64,000 bases of DNA, taken from Lantana camara (Eukaryota > Streptophyta > Magnoliopsida > Lamiales > Verbenaceae). The notes below the pieces were generated by a model. The model was given only the letters and a program-made list of their open reading frames with translations, was not told where the DNA came from and did not search any database. This document shows, piece after piece, positions 9,657 to 20,886 of the stretch. The position numbers were made by a program, and so were the translations under genes. Location of the stretch: the NCBI GenBank assembly GCA_037501455.1, contig CM074859.1, positions 89,982,894 through 90,046,893 of the forward strand. The letters are read 5' to 3'. How positions within the stretch are numbered: position 1 is the stretch's first letter; each line of letters starts with the position of its first letter.

Positions 9657-12409
9657 ATGGCCGACCTTTCTACGACTGACGAGGGTTTGTCTGATTTTAG
9701 CCGAGTCTTTAGTTTCTTGCTATTGTTATAATCCCAGTTTCATAAGTTCTTTGATCGTACTTCTGATTTTCCTTTTTTTTTTTTTTTTTTTGAATTTTAT
9801 CAACAAAATATTGCCAGAATTTACATTGGAAACTACTGAGTTTTTGCCTGCGCACTTGCTGGTCAAGATTGAATCTTTTTCCCAACTTTCCAAGCAAGGT
9901 ATTGAGAAATATGAGTCCAGAGAATTTGAAGCTGGAGACAACAAATGGTATGCAATGATATCAACCACTTATATTCGAGAATCAATTTTCCTTTTTCGAA
10001 ATTTTGCCAGTCAAACTCATGAACTCGTGTGAACTCGTCTGGGAGTTTGTTATTTTACGCGAAAGGGTTCCTGATTTCATTTCAAATATATGCAACATTA
10101 TACGTTGATTATTTATGTCTTTCTCTATATATAATGCTACTAGTGCCTATGATATGATGCTAATTACTCATATATCATGATATATTCCTTACAAACATGT
10201 TGTATTTGGCAGGAGACTGATAATCCATCCTAATGGACCGATTGACGGTGGAACCGATGAAGAAAGCCACATCTCTGTATATCTTGCGGACTTGCCATTG
10301 TTGAGAGTAGTTCTATGCCGGTGGATAGGAAAGTCACTGCAGCTTTCATCATCTTTCTGTATAATCAGGTCTTAGATAATTATCTCTGTTTTCAAGGCAA
10401 AATGCGGCACTTTCATGCAATGAAACCCCAATGGGGTTTTTCCAAGTTAATCTCCAAAGAATGCTTGAGAGCTCCAAGTAATGGATTCCTTGTTGATGAC
10501 AATCTTGTGCTTGGAGCTGAAGTTGCTGTCGTAAAAGCCCAACGTGTTATTGAGCGTCTGTCTGTACGCGTAACTGATAATCCGTATAAGCGTGACCTGA
10601 AGATTTCAGGTTTCTCCAAATTGGAAAAGATTTGGTATTCTGAAAACTTCACTGCTGGTGATCAAAACTGGTATGTTTTTAGAAATACTATATTGTTTAT
10701 GTTCGTGTGTATTTCTTTTTCTACCAATCAATACAAATTTTCTTCCTTTGCACACATAGGAAACTTTTGCTATATCCAAATGGAAATGGCACCGAAGAGG
10801 GCCGGAGTGTCTCCATGTATTTAGTGCTCGCTGATGCCAAGAGCTTTGCATCCCACCAGAAAGTGAAAGCAGATTTTGAACTTCGTATCAGGAATCAGCT
10901 CGATCGCCAGCCCCGGAAAATGAAAGGTTAAGTTATAATTCCATTCATTACTTTATCTATTGTTTAGAAAAAAGTTTATTTTTCTATGGGGTAGGCATCA
11001 ACAATGTTATTTAAAAGAAAAAAAGAAATTTGTTTTTTATGCTAGTTTACATTTGGTCACATAAACTCAAACAGATGCATTTTTTGTTAACTTGTATGTA
11101 AGTGGCGTTTGCAAAACTTTTGAAAATAAACTTTGGATATAGAGAACAAAATTCAGATACGTTTGTTTTAGTTAATAGATTTGGGAAGATTTGAAAAACC
11201 AACTTGTGCAATCTAAATTAACATAAAATAAAAAAAGAAAAATTGCAAAAATGGTATACCAAGTCCACCTATTCAGCAAAGTTGATACTTTCAGTTTTTC
11301 GATGATAAAATTAACCCGTATCTGCTCAAAAGTTGCAATTTAATACAAAATTTCATCGGAGACCCGAAAACCGGACGAAAACCCGATCAGAATTCCGACA
11401 TGGCTTATTTTCCCCTTACATGGCAATACCACCATGGCCACGTCAAATAGCAGTGTAAATGAAATTATTGTTTGAAGTAGTTTGTACTTTGTACCAAATC
11501 TTGTTGCTGATCAAAGATGAATGCTGATTTTTTAAATGGGTAAAAAATAACGCATGTACACTGGTTTTTGACGTGGCCATGGTGTTATTGTCACGTAAGG
11601 GAAAAATAAGCCATGTCGGAATTTGGATTGGATTTTTGGCCGGTTTTTGGGTCTATGTTAAAATTTTGCATTAAATTGCATCTTTTTGGGAGATGTGGGT
11701 TAATTTTGTTACCGGAAAACTTAAAGTACCAACTTTATCGGAATTTGGGTTGGATTTTTGGCCGGTTTTTGGGTCTATGTCAAAATTTTGCATTAAATTG
11801 CATCTTTTTGGGAGATGTGGGTTAATTTTGTTACCGGAAAACTTAAAGTACCAACTTTACTTAATAGATGGACTTGGTATACCATTTTAACAATTTTCCC
11901 AAATAAAAAATGTCTAAGGTTGCAATCTCACTTACTTTTTTACGGGTGGAAGAAGTCACGCGATGAGGGATAAAGCTGTACTTTATTATTATTTTTAAAC
12001 TTAACTATTTTTACTCCCCAAAACTTTTTACAACATTATTAGTTTAGGCTTCAACTTATCTTAATACATAAATTTTTGCAAACATCTCCATATAACCAGT
12101 TTCTGGATAACATAATTAAAAATGATATATGGAGAGCATTAATTAGCGAATTGTGGAATTGTAATTTTTGAGGTGAATTTCTTTGATCTTGGTATATATA
12201 CCGGCAAAAATTGCTTAGAGCACGACTTGAAATCTGCATTCCCATTCACAGGGGATCATTGGTTTACGTTAGCCGAGCCCGACTGGGGATGGCGGGGATT
12301 CATACCGCTTTCTGATGTTCAAGATCCAAAAAAAGGCTTTGTTGTTAAAGATTGCTGCTTTGTAGAAGTAAAAAATTTTGTGCAAGCGGTTTATTTTGAT
12401 GCATTATGA
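9657..12409 (+). CDS. MATH-domain protein gene, two MATH domains, five exons, one frameshift
   Basis: Proposed exons are 9657-9684, 9818-9947, 10213-10670, 10760-10926 and 12252-12409 (TGA). All introns are GT-AG and the codon phases agree at every junction. The start ATG begins MADLSTTDE; intron 1 has a long T tract before its acceptor. Domain 1 contains KIESFSQLSKQGIEKYES, REFEAGDNKW, IIHPNG, ISVYL, FLYNQVLDNY, WGFSKLI and NGFLVDD. Domain 2 begins KISGFSKLEK and contains LLLYPNGNG, SMYLVLAD, the split HWF...DWGWRGFIPLSD, and KGFVVKDCCFVEV. MATH (TRAF-C-like) domains bind partner proteins; plant proteins with tandem MATH domains form a large, rapidly expanding family. The product would be about 313 residues with no other domain. 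Between about 10283 and 10312 the frame shifts by one base (exon 3 is one base short), so the gene is a recent pseudogene, or the sequence has an error. Confidence 0.75.
11242..11894. mobile_element. Foldback TIR element inside the last MATH-gene intron
   Basis: The ends are long inverted repeats. The left starts ATTGCAAAAATGGTATACC and the right is its complement with few changes. The arms continue inward for about 200 bases, including matching segments around 11390-11440 (GACATGGC...ACCATGGCCACGTCA) and 11570-11620. The right arm carries an extra copy of about 122 bases. A transcript of the intron would form a long imperfect hairpin. No transposase is present and the target duplication is unclear in the A-rich flanks, so superfamily (Mutator-like or other) is undecided. 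Confidence 0.65.
11616..11859. repeat. Tandem duplication of a 122-bp unit
   Basis: Copy 1 (11616-11737) and copy 2 (11738-11859) both start TCGGAATTTGG and end with CCAACTTTA. They differ at only a few positions, for example GGATTGG against GGGTTGG and TGTTAAA against TGTCAAA. The duplication sits in the right arm of the foldback element and makes that arm longer than the left. Confidence 0.8.
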
Positions 12410-12518
12410 CTGATCAACTTACTGGACGGTTGGTTGTGCTACTACCTTTTTGGACTTTATCTATAACTTTTGATCTCTTTTATTTATTTATTTTTTCAAT
12501 ACTACAATAACGGATTAG

Positions 12519-14801
12519 TTTTTTTTTTTTTTTTAAATAAAGGGGAGTTTATAGAGGACCCCACCTCAAAATTTAATAAAAAAAATAAAAAAAAAAAAAA
12601 CACAACCAAAGGTCCAAAAAAACAAATAAAAGGAAGTACTACTTCCTCTAAAATAAAGCATCTAGGTGAAAGGTATCTTCATCAATTTCTTCGCTATCTC
12701 CATCTTTATAAGTTATCGGCCAATCGAAGCGAGCTTCTTCGGATAAGGATCTCTTCAAAACTCTAGAACTTTCACTAAGGTCTCGAAAAAACGATATTTT
12801 CTCTATATTTCTAATAAACGAATTTGAGCATCTAAAGAGAGTCATCTGTTTGAATGTCTCTGGATCATCCTCTATGAACTCGTTCTTCTTGTATCTCTCA
12901 GGATAGATGCATTTCTTAGTACTAGTAGTGTCAGCTAAATACTAAAAATCTTTTTTTCCGAACTTATTTTTAGCACAAATGGTCAAATCTATGACGGACC
13001 CAGGTTGATGTGACGTCTTTTTCGGGACAGTTTCGAAAAGCTCTCTAATAATAGAATGGTCATCTTGAGACTTGAACTTTTCCACGTATTTCTGCTTTTT
13101 GCCCGACTTCGTGCGATTTCGAGTCTTTTCCTTTTTTGGTTTATAGGAAAATCCGGCTCAATGATTCTGTCCACAACCGAGTCTTCCTATTGCAGGTTGT
13201 GAACCTCATCCTCGTTTAAGGACTCTTCGTCTACAAGCTGACTAGATTTATTTTCGGAAAAAAGTTGTTCTTCCATCCTAAGGTTCTCTTGTCTTCTCTG
13301 CTCTTCCTCCCGATCCCATTCTTTCTCTTGCTCACGGATCCGACGAAGATCGTGGCCCATGGCGGACTCTTGTCGTTGAGGGTTCGGCTCGTTTAGTAAG
13401 GGCTCAAGATTAAATGGATTGGGGTCATCTTCTTGGGTTGATGAAGAGGACTCAATTTAGCCCGTCTATGAAGACTGCTTTTCTGATTTGTTTAATAGTC
13501 CTTGGGCATGAGCTAAGGATTGCGGACTTTCCTGATTCAAAATTTCCTAAAAAATACTCGTGAGTTTCTTGTAGCCCAAATCCGTTTTCAAAGGGTCTAA
13601 AGAAACATGCTCTTCCGGATTGGGTAGAGTAATCTCGGGATGCAGTTGACTAGCCTAATTGTTTTTTGAAACCCAAACTAATTGTTGGCCCCCAACTGCA
13701 TTAGGGTTAGAATTTGCGTCTCCAACCCTAGCACCATTGTTCATCGTGATGCCCCCAATTTCAACCTTGTGGACGTTGTCATTCGCGCCACCACCGGTAC
13801 CCCCCGGTGGTGCACCGTCATCATCTCCATCTTCACGGCGCGTTCCGGCGTGTGTTCCATTAATTTTCGCACGTAAATTCGGGACTTCTTCCGATCCACT
13901 ATAGCAAATCTTTGTCCTCATGCCCTATATGCACACATTTTTCGCAATACGGAGGGAGTCGTTCGTACACAATCTGTTGGATCCATGTCATTGCATGGTA
14001 GGTAAGACTCAAATGCTTCTTGAATGACTGTAGCAAATCAACTTCAATACAAGCGCGCGACACTGATGGTCTTTTCACATCAAAAGTACCTTCGTCAAAA
14101 CACAAAGGCTCTCCAATTTGTTTCGCAACATCAAAAAATGACTTTGGTTTAAAAAATTGACTTGCAAAATATGGAGATCTAAACCAAACCGGAGCTACAA
14201 ACTATTCCACCTTCGTGTTAAAGGTAGGAGTCCACTTGAATAACCTCATCAGAAACTCGTCTAAAACAATTATGTTTTGCATCTAGAGTTTCGTAAAATC
14301 CTCATAGCAACTTAGTCTAATTAAAACATGCTTGATTTTCAATAAGCCAATTTTAAACTCACCTGAGAGATCCATTCTCATCATAAGCTCGTATAATCGA
14401 GCCATTGTCGGATAACCCTGCTAAAATTTCCCAACCAATGCAAATCTAAAAGGCCATGATAGCTCTACGATTTCTGTATCCGAGAAAGAAATAGTTGTGA
14501 TTCCGTTTTTCTTTGAAACAATTCCATAGGGCTTGCAATTCGGGTCCCGAGGGAAGAGATAGACGCGCCCACATTTCGTGGGTAGCGGTTTCGCGGTGAA
14601 GGGCGGAGGGGTCGACATCGTCGTGGGTGGTGGCAAGTGTAACGCTGCAGCGTAAGATGGTGGCTTGGGAGAGAAAAAATTGGGCAGTCGACGATGAAGG
14701 AGGAGGAAAGACTGCCGGTGGTGTAGGATGATAAGCGGAGGATGACGCCACGAGGGGCGGCCAAATCACCGGCGTGGTAGTTAATTCTTTTTCTCTCATC
14801 T
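12519..14801 (-). pseudogene. LINE (L1-type) ORF1 remnant
   Basis: On the minus strand, from about 14640 to 13655, broken frames give the pattern of plant L1 ORF1. First comes a DUF4283-like segment with FALVGKF, then ARLYELM, then LDEFLMRLFKWTPTFN, then RPSVSRACIEVDLL. It ends in a CCHC-type knuckle reading ERLPPYCEKC...GHEDKD whose last cysteine is missing. A charged, poorly conserved tail follows down to about 12660. A T16 run at 12519-12534 would be the poly(A) tail. At least one stop interrupts the frame near 14421 and others follow. The reverse transcriptase ORF2 is absent, so this is an internally deleted or otherwise non-autonomous copy. Outer limits are approximate. Confidence 0.65.
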
Positions 14802-14879
14802 AACTTTCTCTTTTCTCTCACCTCAATTTAATTTTTTTTCTAATAATTTTTTAATATTTATTTTATCTATTTTCCTCAT

Positions 14880-15015
14880 ATTTTGCAAGCTGAATTTCAG
14901 TATTATTTTTATTAATATAATATTATCACATTTATTTATATAATTTAATAATTATATTAAAAATAATTATAAAACAAATTTTAATATAAAAATTTTAATT
15001 TTAATAAAATAAAAC
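14880..15015 (+). mobile_element. Left fragment of an interrupted Helitron
   Basis: The stretch with TTAATAATTATATTAAAA and TTATAAAACAAATTTTAATA closely matches 63595-63660, the part of the complete Helitron at 63272-63713 just before its 3' end. Here it stops at the solo LTR (15016). The missing 3' terminus, with hairpin and CTAG, is found at 43920-43969 on the far side of the insertion nest. The 5' TC end was not located and may have been lost or replaced near the LINE remnant. Confidence 0.55.
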
Positions 15016-15452
15016 TGTAGCACCCGACACGCTAGGATGCCACATCCCCCGCACCATAGTTCAGACCACATACGAAATGGAAAATCCGTACATAAACTAA
15101 ACGTATAGCGAACGGGTGACAATAAAAAAAACCATCCTAACTAGGCGGGACTAACTCCGAAACCATATAATTTGAACAATATAAATCAGCGGAAGCATAC
15201 CATTATCATTAAGCCAGAATATATACATCAAAAGTTCGTACTATCCAAAACGTGCAACCACGATCATATATGTATAATAATTCCCAAAATAGCATGATCA
15301 AGTCATAGGTACGCTAGAAGTATCCATAATATCATAAATATCCATATGCAACAATAACATGAAGTGTAGTGTGCTAGACCCAAATTAAAGACTCCAACGG
15401 ACTCTAAATCCCACCTAGCACGCTCCTGCAACAACCTGAAAGGTGGAGGCGT

Positions 15453-15469
15453 CAGTCTATGAAAGACTG
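15453..15469 (-). other. CAGTCT/AGACTG hairpin near LTR 3' end
   Basis: Stem CAGTCT (15453-15458) and AGACTG (15464-15469) enclose ATGAA. The same stem, with a different loop, lies at the same distance (about 440-470 bases) from the 3' end of the other Tekay LTRs in the window. Confidence 0.6.
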
Positions 15470-16416
15470 AGTGAAGGGTATAATAAATATAAGCGCAAGT
15501 ACATGCAAGTTATAACCTCGGGTGAAGCTTTGGTAAAATATAATATAAGTTCAATAATGTGACAACTATCGCCCGAGATTACAACTATCAAGTTTAACAA
15601 TTAATTCAATTTCAGTCAATCAGTGGCCCGGCGAGTGAGGGCAAGTCTCCAACCTTTACTCCGACAGTGTATAATAATTAGGTTATTTGTTGATTACGTG
15701 ATCATATAAGTATTACACTGCAATTAGTCAATAGCAGGTTAAATATCCCTTTTCCCTCCGGGTGATGGTGGGTTTGCAAGGTCCAACCATCCAGTCATGG
15801 TGAGCGTAGGGTACATGAATCCCTATGCCTAGAACTCCTTCCTCCACTAATCTCCTAGTGGATTCAGGGGGTCATCCCAAAATGGTGAGGATAGCGCAAG
15901 AGTTACCCGTCAGCCCTTGCTTTCCCAGTTGGCTCAATACACTACCCTCGGGCCCATAGTGCAGTACAGTATACTCGCCAAAATACGGTCAATTAGTACA
16001 ATATAAATGGTTCCTTTGAAATCCTTTGAGGTTTTATGAAAGGTTATAGATATATATATATATTTTGGCCGAAATCTCACATAAGGTTATAAGGGTTCTA
16101 TATAACTAGAAATTAAACATCACCTGTACAACAAAAAGAGAACAAGGATACAACCTACGGAGCCTGCTCCTCGTCACCAAGAAGCTGGTCTGTGCAAGAA
16201 AGACAAGTGTATGTGAGACACAACTCAAATGAACCAATTAGGACGAAAGGTGTAATCATGAATCAAAATAACGTGCATTGGCAATTATGGAGTGTCATGA
16301 TCATTTTCATACATAAAATGAGCATATAATACCACGTATCGATCATTTAGGGCCTTAAAAATGGATTTGGAAAATCAATTTTTATGCAGAAAATTCACAA
16401 AATCCCCTGGAGCATG

Positions 16417-16557
16417 GGAACGGCCGTTCCGGGTTTGAACATGAAATGGGAAGGGCCGTTCCCGGCTCCCCGAATTGATCCCGTGCGTCTATAAAGATTT
16501 TGGGCTGGGAAAGGTCGTTCCGACTGTAAGCCAAAACTGGGAAGGGCCGTTCCCAGA
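16417..16557. repeat. Palindrome cluster GGAACGGCCGTTCC in the solo LTR
   Basis: GGAACGGCCGTTCC at 16417-16430 is a perfect 14-base palindrome. Related near-palindromes follow at 16448-16463, 16507-16521 and 16537-16556, and a weaker relative at about 16560-16586. Each has GGGA...TCCC arms around a GC core. They lie 1.4-1.55 kb from the LTR 3' end. Confidence 0.7.
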
Positions 16558-17526
16558 ATGAACTGGGACGAGAAGGACAGTTCCCGTTATGCAGATGCAG
16601 CAGAAAATAGAGTATAACAGGGGCATGCTCGAACCAAAGTCAAACATCAACAAATGTTCAAGCACCAATCCCAAATGCTCCTAAATCATGAAATAAACAT
16701 ACTAACATACTTAAAGCATAACAAAAGCCATTAAAAACACTTAGTTCATGCTTGATCATCAAGAATCATCAATATGAAACCCCTATATAATTTCATCAAC
16801 TAAGTCCATAAATCCCAAGAATTCTTGCATAAATTCAAGCTACAAGCATGTATTCATGTCTCCAACAACAAATACTCAAATTAACCAACCCAAACCATAA
16901 CCCTAGCTTCACATATTCAATCCAAGAAATCACACAAAATATCATCTATACCTTGAATGAAAGAAAGAAGAGAAGAGATGAAGTAGTGATGATGATGATG
17001 CTTCAAAGTATGCAATTTCTCCATAAATTAGCTTGAAATGATGAAATCTCTTCTTCATCTACTTGGTGTTTGATCGAGGGAGACAAGGAAGCAAAGTATC
17101 TGTGTTTCTATGTTGGGAAGAAATGAGAATGAAAAGCCTTACGTGAATGCAGCAATAAAAAGGGTATGAAATACTCCAATTATTATCGAGTCCTCCAAGG
17201 TTAATAAGTTATGCAATTAAGTCCCTAAGCTTATGAAGTGATGTCAATTAAATCCAATTCAATTAGGTCCTCAAATTACGAAATTGATCAAGTAAGGCCA
17301 TATAATCACGTTCGGCAATTAATTCACGTATCAATCGAATTCAAGTTATGCAATAAGTCTCAAATTGATATGAATTTCATATAAACACTTATAAATATAA
17401 CTCATAAAATTTTCACGAAGTTTATAAATTAATGAAAGAAAGAATTAAAATAAATCCTAACTCCCAAAACTCACACATGGCGTGCTTACCTGAAAGCCGG
17501 AAAACTGGGGCGTTACAAAAATATAA

Positions 17527-18348
17527 TGTTGAGAAAATGGGAGAAATGGGATCAGAATGACACGGGTAGCCATGTCCTTAAAGTGTCAATCGCCCCTACT
17601 CTCTGAGTTTGCTAAAGGTTGCAGACGATTTACTTTTAGGATATATGTCAAGCTGGTAAAATATAAATTCAGACAATAGTAATTTGCCAGAATTCAGGTG
17701 AGTTTTTGCTGTCTATTTTCAGGTGAGGGAAGGAGCTATTTATAGCTCTCAAGTGTTGGCCAAAAATAAAACTACAATGGGAATATTGAATAGATTAATT
17801 TCAGGTGTAATGACCTTAAATTCAATCCCAATGAATGCCCACTACTCAGCTGTTACAAATGCCAACGGACTGATTGGATGTACCTGGACATTGGTTCAAA
17901 AGTCTAAACTTTTGGACTGGACTAGGCCGGCTCTGGCTCAAAAAGTAAGGCCCTGGGCTCGGAGGCGAGGCTCCAAGCTCCTAGCGACGATGCGCACGTG
18001 CGAAGTGCAAAGTGCGCCATCAAACGCCACATTCGCCCATGCCCATGCCCCGGTCCCGGCCCCGGCCCCAGTCCCATGCCCGTGCCCGTGCCCGTGCCCG
18101 TGCCCGTGCCCGCGCACGCCCAAGCGCGGTGCACCGCACCGCGAGTGAGCCCATTAGTCCTCTCTTGGGTCCCATAATTTAATAACACATACAGCATTTT
18201 AATATATAAAGCTGCCTACTTAGTGTTATTTTTCCAATGTGGGACACAATAACCAATGCACATTTTCCAAACAACCTTTGATATGCCTTTGTGTATTCAT
18301 TTATTAATTCTCCAACAATTAATATATAAATACATGGCATATTCAACA
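17527..18348 (-). mobile_element. 3' LTR of the nested copia element
   Basis: The 822-bp sequence starts TGTTGAGAAAATGGG and ends CATATTCAACA on the plus strand, and matches 43132-43919. To its right the minus strand reads AAGTAGGGGAT directly before the LTR start TGTTGAATATGCC, a typical copia polypurine tract, so this is the 3' LTR of a minus-strand element whose internal region runs to the right. The left flank TATAA pairs with TACAA after the 5' LTR, a 5-bp duplication with one change. A TATA box reads CTATTTATAG on the plus strand at 17736-17745 (CTATAAATAG in coding sense). Confidence 0.85.
18033..18117. repeat. GC-rich hexanucleotide repeat in the copia 3' LTR
   Basis: The segment is built of CCCATG, CCCGGC and five or more CCCGTG hexamers. 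The corresponding part of the 5' LTR (about 43646-43690) is shorter and lacks the CCCGTG run, so the array expanded after insertion in this copy or contracted in the other. It accounts for most of the length difference between the two LTRs. Confidence 0.75.
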
Positions 18349-18560
18349 ATCCCCTACTTGTTTGGAAAACTACTCTTTTGCCAGACAAGTCCCTGAAGAT
18401 GTTTTCAAAGATCACATGCCTAGAGGAAGGTGTGACGAACATTGAACCTTCTCTTAGTGTAGATAACTCAAAACTGCATTGAAGTTGACAGTGTCCGTAG
18501 ATTGAACCTCAACTCCTTTGTGATGCAATCGGAGTTATCACACACATGTTTTCTTTCTCA
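18349..18560 (-). mobile_element. Copia polypurine tract and 3' untranslated remnant
   Basis: The first bases after the LTR give the minus-strand polypurine tract AAGTAGGGGAT (18349-18359). The following 200 bases have no clear protein match and would be the copia 3' UTR or the very end of RNase H. Where copia sequence stops and the inserted Tekay LTR begins is not clear; the right limit given is a guess. The rest of RNase H resumes only at 26795. Confidence 0.5.
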
Positions 18561-20886
18561 TACAGCAAGCACTCCACTGCTTCGCGCTTATAAACTCATT
18601 CCTCTCCATTCAAGACAAGAACTCAAGCTCTTATCTTCCTCCTCTCCTTCCATTTCTCCAAGGTATTATGTGGATTTTGTATATATGTTAATTAAGATAG
18701 AGTTTGAATTTCTTTGAGTTTGAAGCATGAATTTGTATGTATTTGTTGCTCTAATATTTGAATCCATGAGTTTTATGTTTGGTTGTTTCTATTCTTGGAG
18801 CAAGGGTATGTGTATGTATATATGTGTACATAGGTGTATGTATATGTATTTATATTTGTTGGGTTTGTGAATTAATGTGTTCTTAATTGCCCTAAACTTG
18901 CGTTTGATGTTCCTACGTGGTATACTAAATGTTTTAAGTGATTTGGGTTGAGTTTTGAGGTGTTTTGGTGATTTTTGGTCTTCTCCCGCGTTTGTTCCCT
19001 GTTTCTGCGTTTTTTTTTTGCCTCTGTTCTGAATCCGCGAGGGTGGATTTTTCCTTTTGGAAAAATCCACGGGGGTGGATTTGAGGCAGAAACTTTGGAC
19101 CTCCCCTGTTTCGGCCTGAGATTGTTTTGCTTCGTTCTCCCTCATACGAACTCGGATTGACCTGATTTTTGAACCCAAAGAAACCTCTTGAAGTCTAGAA
19201 CACCCTCCTATTGGAATAAACTAGATATATTTCCTCAATTGTGGGTTATGATTGTTTAAAAATTGTGTCGCCGCCGAACTTCTACATTGGCCCAAACTTC
19301 GAACCTACGCCATTTTCACCTCGCTTTGAACCATGATTCGTGCCACATATCCTTGGAAACATCTATGTGTCTAGTTTCACCTCCAATAAGCAAAACTTAA
19401 TTCCAATTTCTCAAAATCAAGTTATACCCAATTTTCTACAGCTTGCGCATTTTCGTAAATTGTCAACTTTTCCTCACTTTTGCTAAACTTGGCTTAAACT
19501 CGTTGTATCGCCTTCCATGCACCTCCTAGACTCCTTATGTGACTTATATGCATTATATACATGCCTAATTGATCCTTATGCATTGTTAACATGTATTGTA
19601 ATTTATTATGAATTGATTGATTGATTGAATCATTTATGTGTTTAAAATGAACTTAATGGTGTGCATGAACATGAATCCCATCAACTCATGACATCTTATG
19701 ATCTATTGTATATTGAATCATGACATAGCATTTCACGAACAACTCATGTTAATACCGTGCGTCCTAATTGGTTTCATATTGAGTCGTTTCTCATGAGTAC
19801 ACATTATGTCTTTCTCTTGCACAGTCCATCTCCAGGGAGGAGATATCATGATCAATAGGCACCCGGCCTAGCTTGTCTCCTCGTATTGCCTTCTTCCAGG
19901 TGAGGGTGTTTTCGTTCTAGTTACGTATAAAACCCTATAACCCTTATGTGACAAGTTTTGGCCTAAAACCTTATGTATATATATGTTATCTTTACAAAGT
20001 GGAGTCATTGAGTAAATTCTTCTGAAATTATACGTATGGGCGTATATAAGCTTAAAATGGTTTTGCAACGAGGCTATGCTCCAAACCGTGTGTCTTCATG
20101 CTAGCTACGGATTAGGATGACACGGAGAGGTACGTGTATAGCATATGCCGAGTTACACGGTAAGGTATGTTTTCTTATAGTATGTATCCTAAGTATAAAG
20201 CAAATGTTTTGGCGAGAAATGTATGAATGAATGCACAATGGGGCCCAGGGACTTGGTGTTAGAGGCTATCCGGGGAGGCATGGGCCGACGGTGATCCCTT
20301 TCACTAGTTCCAATTATATTAACGGCGTAACCGGACCTCGTTAGGAGTTAGCGAGGAATGGACGCTGAGTGCCACTAGGGGAGTCATGAAACCCTTTTGG
20401 TCCATGCATGGATGGTTCGGGCCGATCACCCGGCTATCACCCGGAGGAAGAAGGTTGGAACTTGTTTTATGAATATGATTGTATTATGATTGTTATGCAC
20501 CGTGCGGGAAGGCCGGGACACGGATCGCCCAAACGACTATGTTATATGATTTGTGTGTATTATGTATATTGCATGATCACGTATTCAATGTATTAATGAT
20601 ATTTGTCGTACACGGTCGGAGTTTGGTTGCAGATTATGCACGCTCACTCGCCAAGCCATTATGTTTATGTATGAATTATGAACTTAATGAATTTAATATG
20701 AATTAGTCGTAAAACCCGAGCATTGCTTAGTCCTTTTATTGCCCTCGTGGGAACTAACTTTAAATAAAACTTTGCTCGGGATTTATGACCTGCATGTGCA
20801 TGTTTTTATATATATGTATAGCTCCTGCTCACTCAGTCTTCTAGAGACTGACCCCTCTTTCCCACTTCTCAGTTCTTGCAGGTTTT
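18561..20886 (+). mobile_element. Tekay LTR 'A', first part (5' end unclear)
   Basis: The sequence from a promoter-like region at 18585-18670 (TTATAAA, then a C/T-rich leader and AAGGTATT) through 19910-20030 (CAGGTGAGGGTG, AAAACCTTATGTATATATATG) to 20834-20850 (CAGTCT...AGACTG) follows the order of landmarks in the complete LTR at 20887-24829. It is interrupted by that LTR and resumes at 24835. No TGTAAC start was found, so it is truncated on the left or its start has decayed. Confidence 0.6.
19043..19077. repeat. Hairpin pair in LTR 'A'
   Basis: GTGGATTTTTCC (19043-19054) pairs perfectly with GGAAAAATCCAC (19059-19070) around TTTT, a 12-bp stem. An overlapping CCAC-GGGG-GTGG follows at 19067-19078. 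This is this LTR's counterpart of the GC-rich palindrome clusters of the other Tekay LTRs. Confidence 0.65.

Larger units (their letters stand above)
15016..17517 (-). mobile_element. Tekay-type solo LTR (2502 bp)
   Basis: Plus-strand ends are TGTAGCACCCG (15016) and GGGGCGTTACA (17517), the same ends as the LTRs of the complete Tekay element but with strongly diverged interiors, so it is another subfamily. Shared landmarks near the left end are CATCCCCCGCACC, ATATACGAAATGG-like sequence and GCGAACGGGTGACA. Flanks are AAAAC and AAAAT, an imperfect 5-bp duplication. No internal region or partner LTR exists. It landed in the Helitron next to, and independently of, the copia element that begins 10 bases further on. 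Confidence 0.8.

Noticed and set aside
9649..9817. A start at 9649 reading straight through the T tract into the MATH domain
   Set aside because: It would encode an unlikely hydrophobic and poly-Phe segment. The ATG at 9657 with a GT-AG intron ending at 9817 gives correct phase and a normal N-terminus.
13659..13904. Plus-strand frame opposite the LINE ORF1
   Set aside because: It is the antisense shadow of the glycine/proline-rich linker of ORF1.
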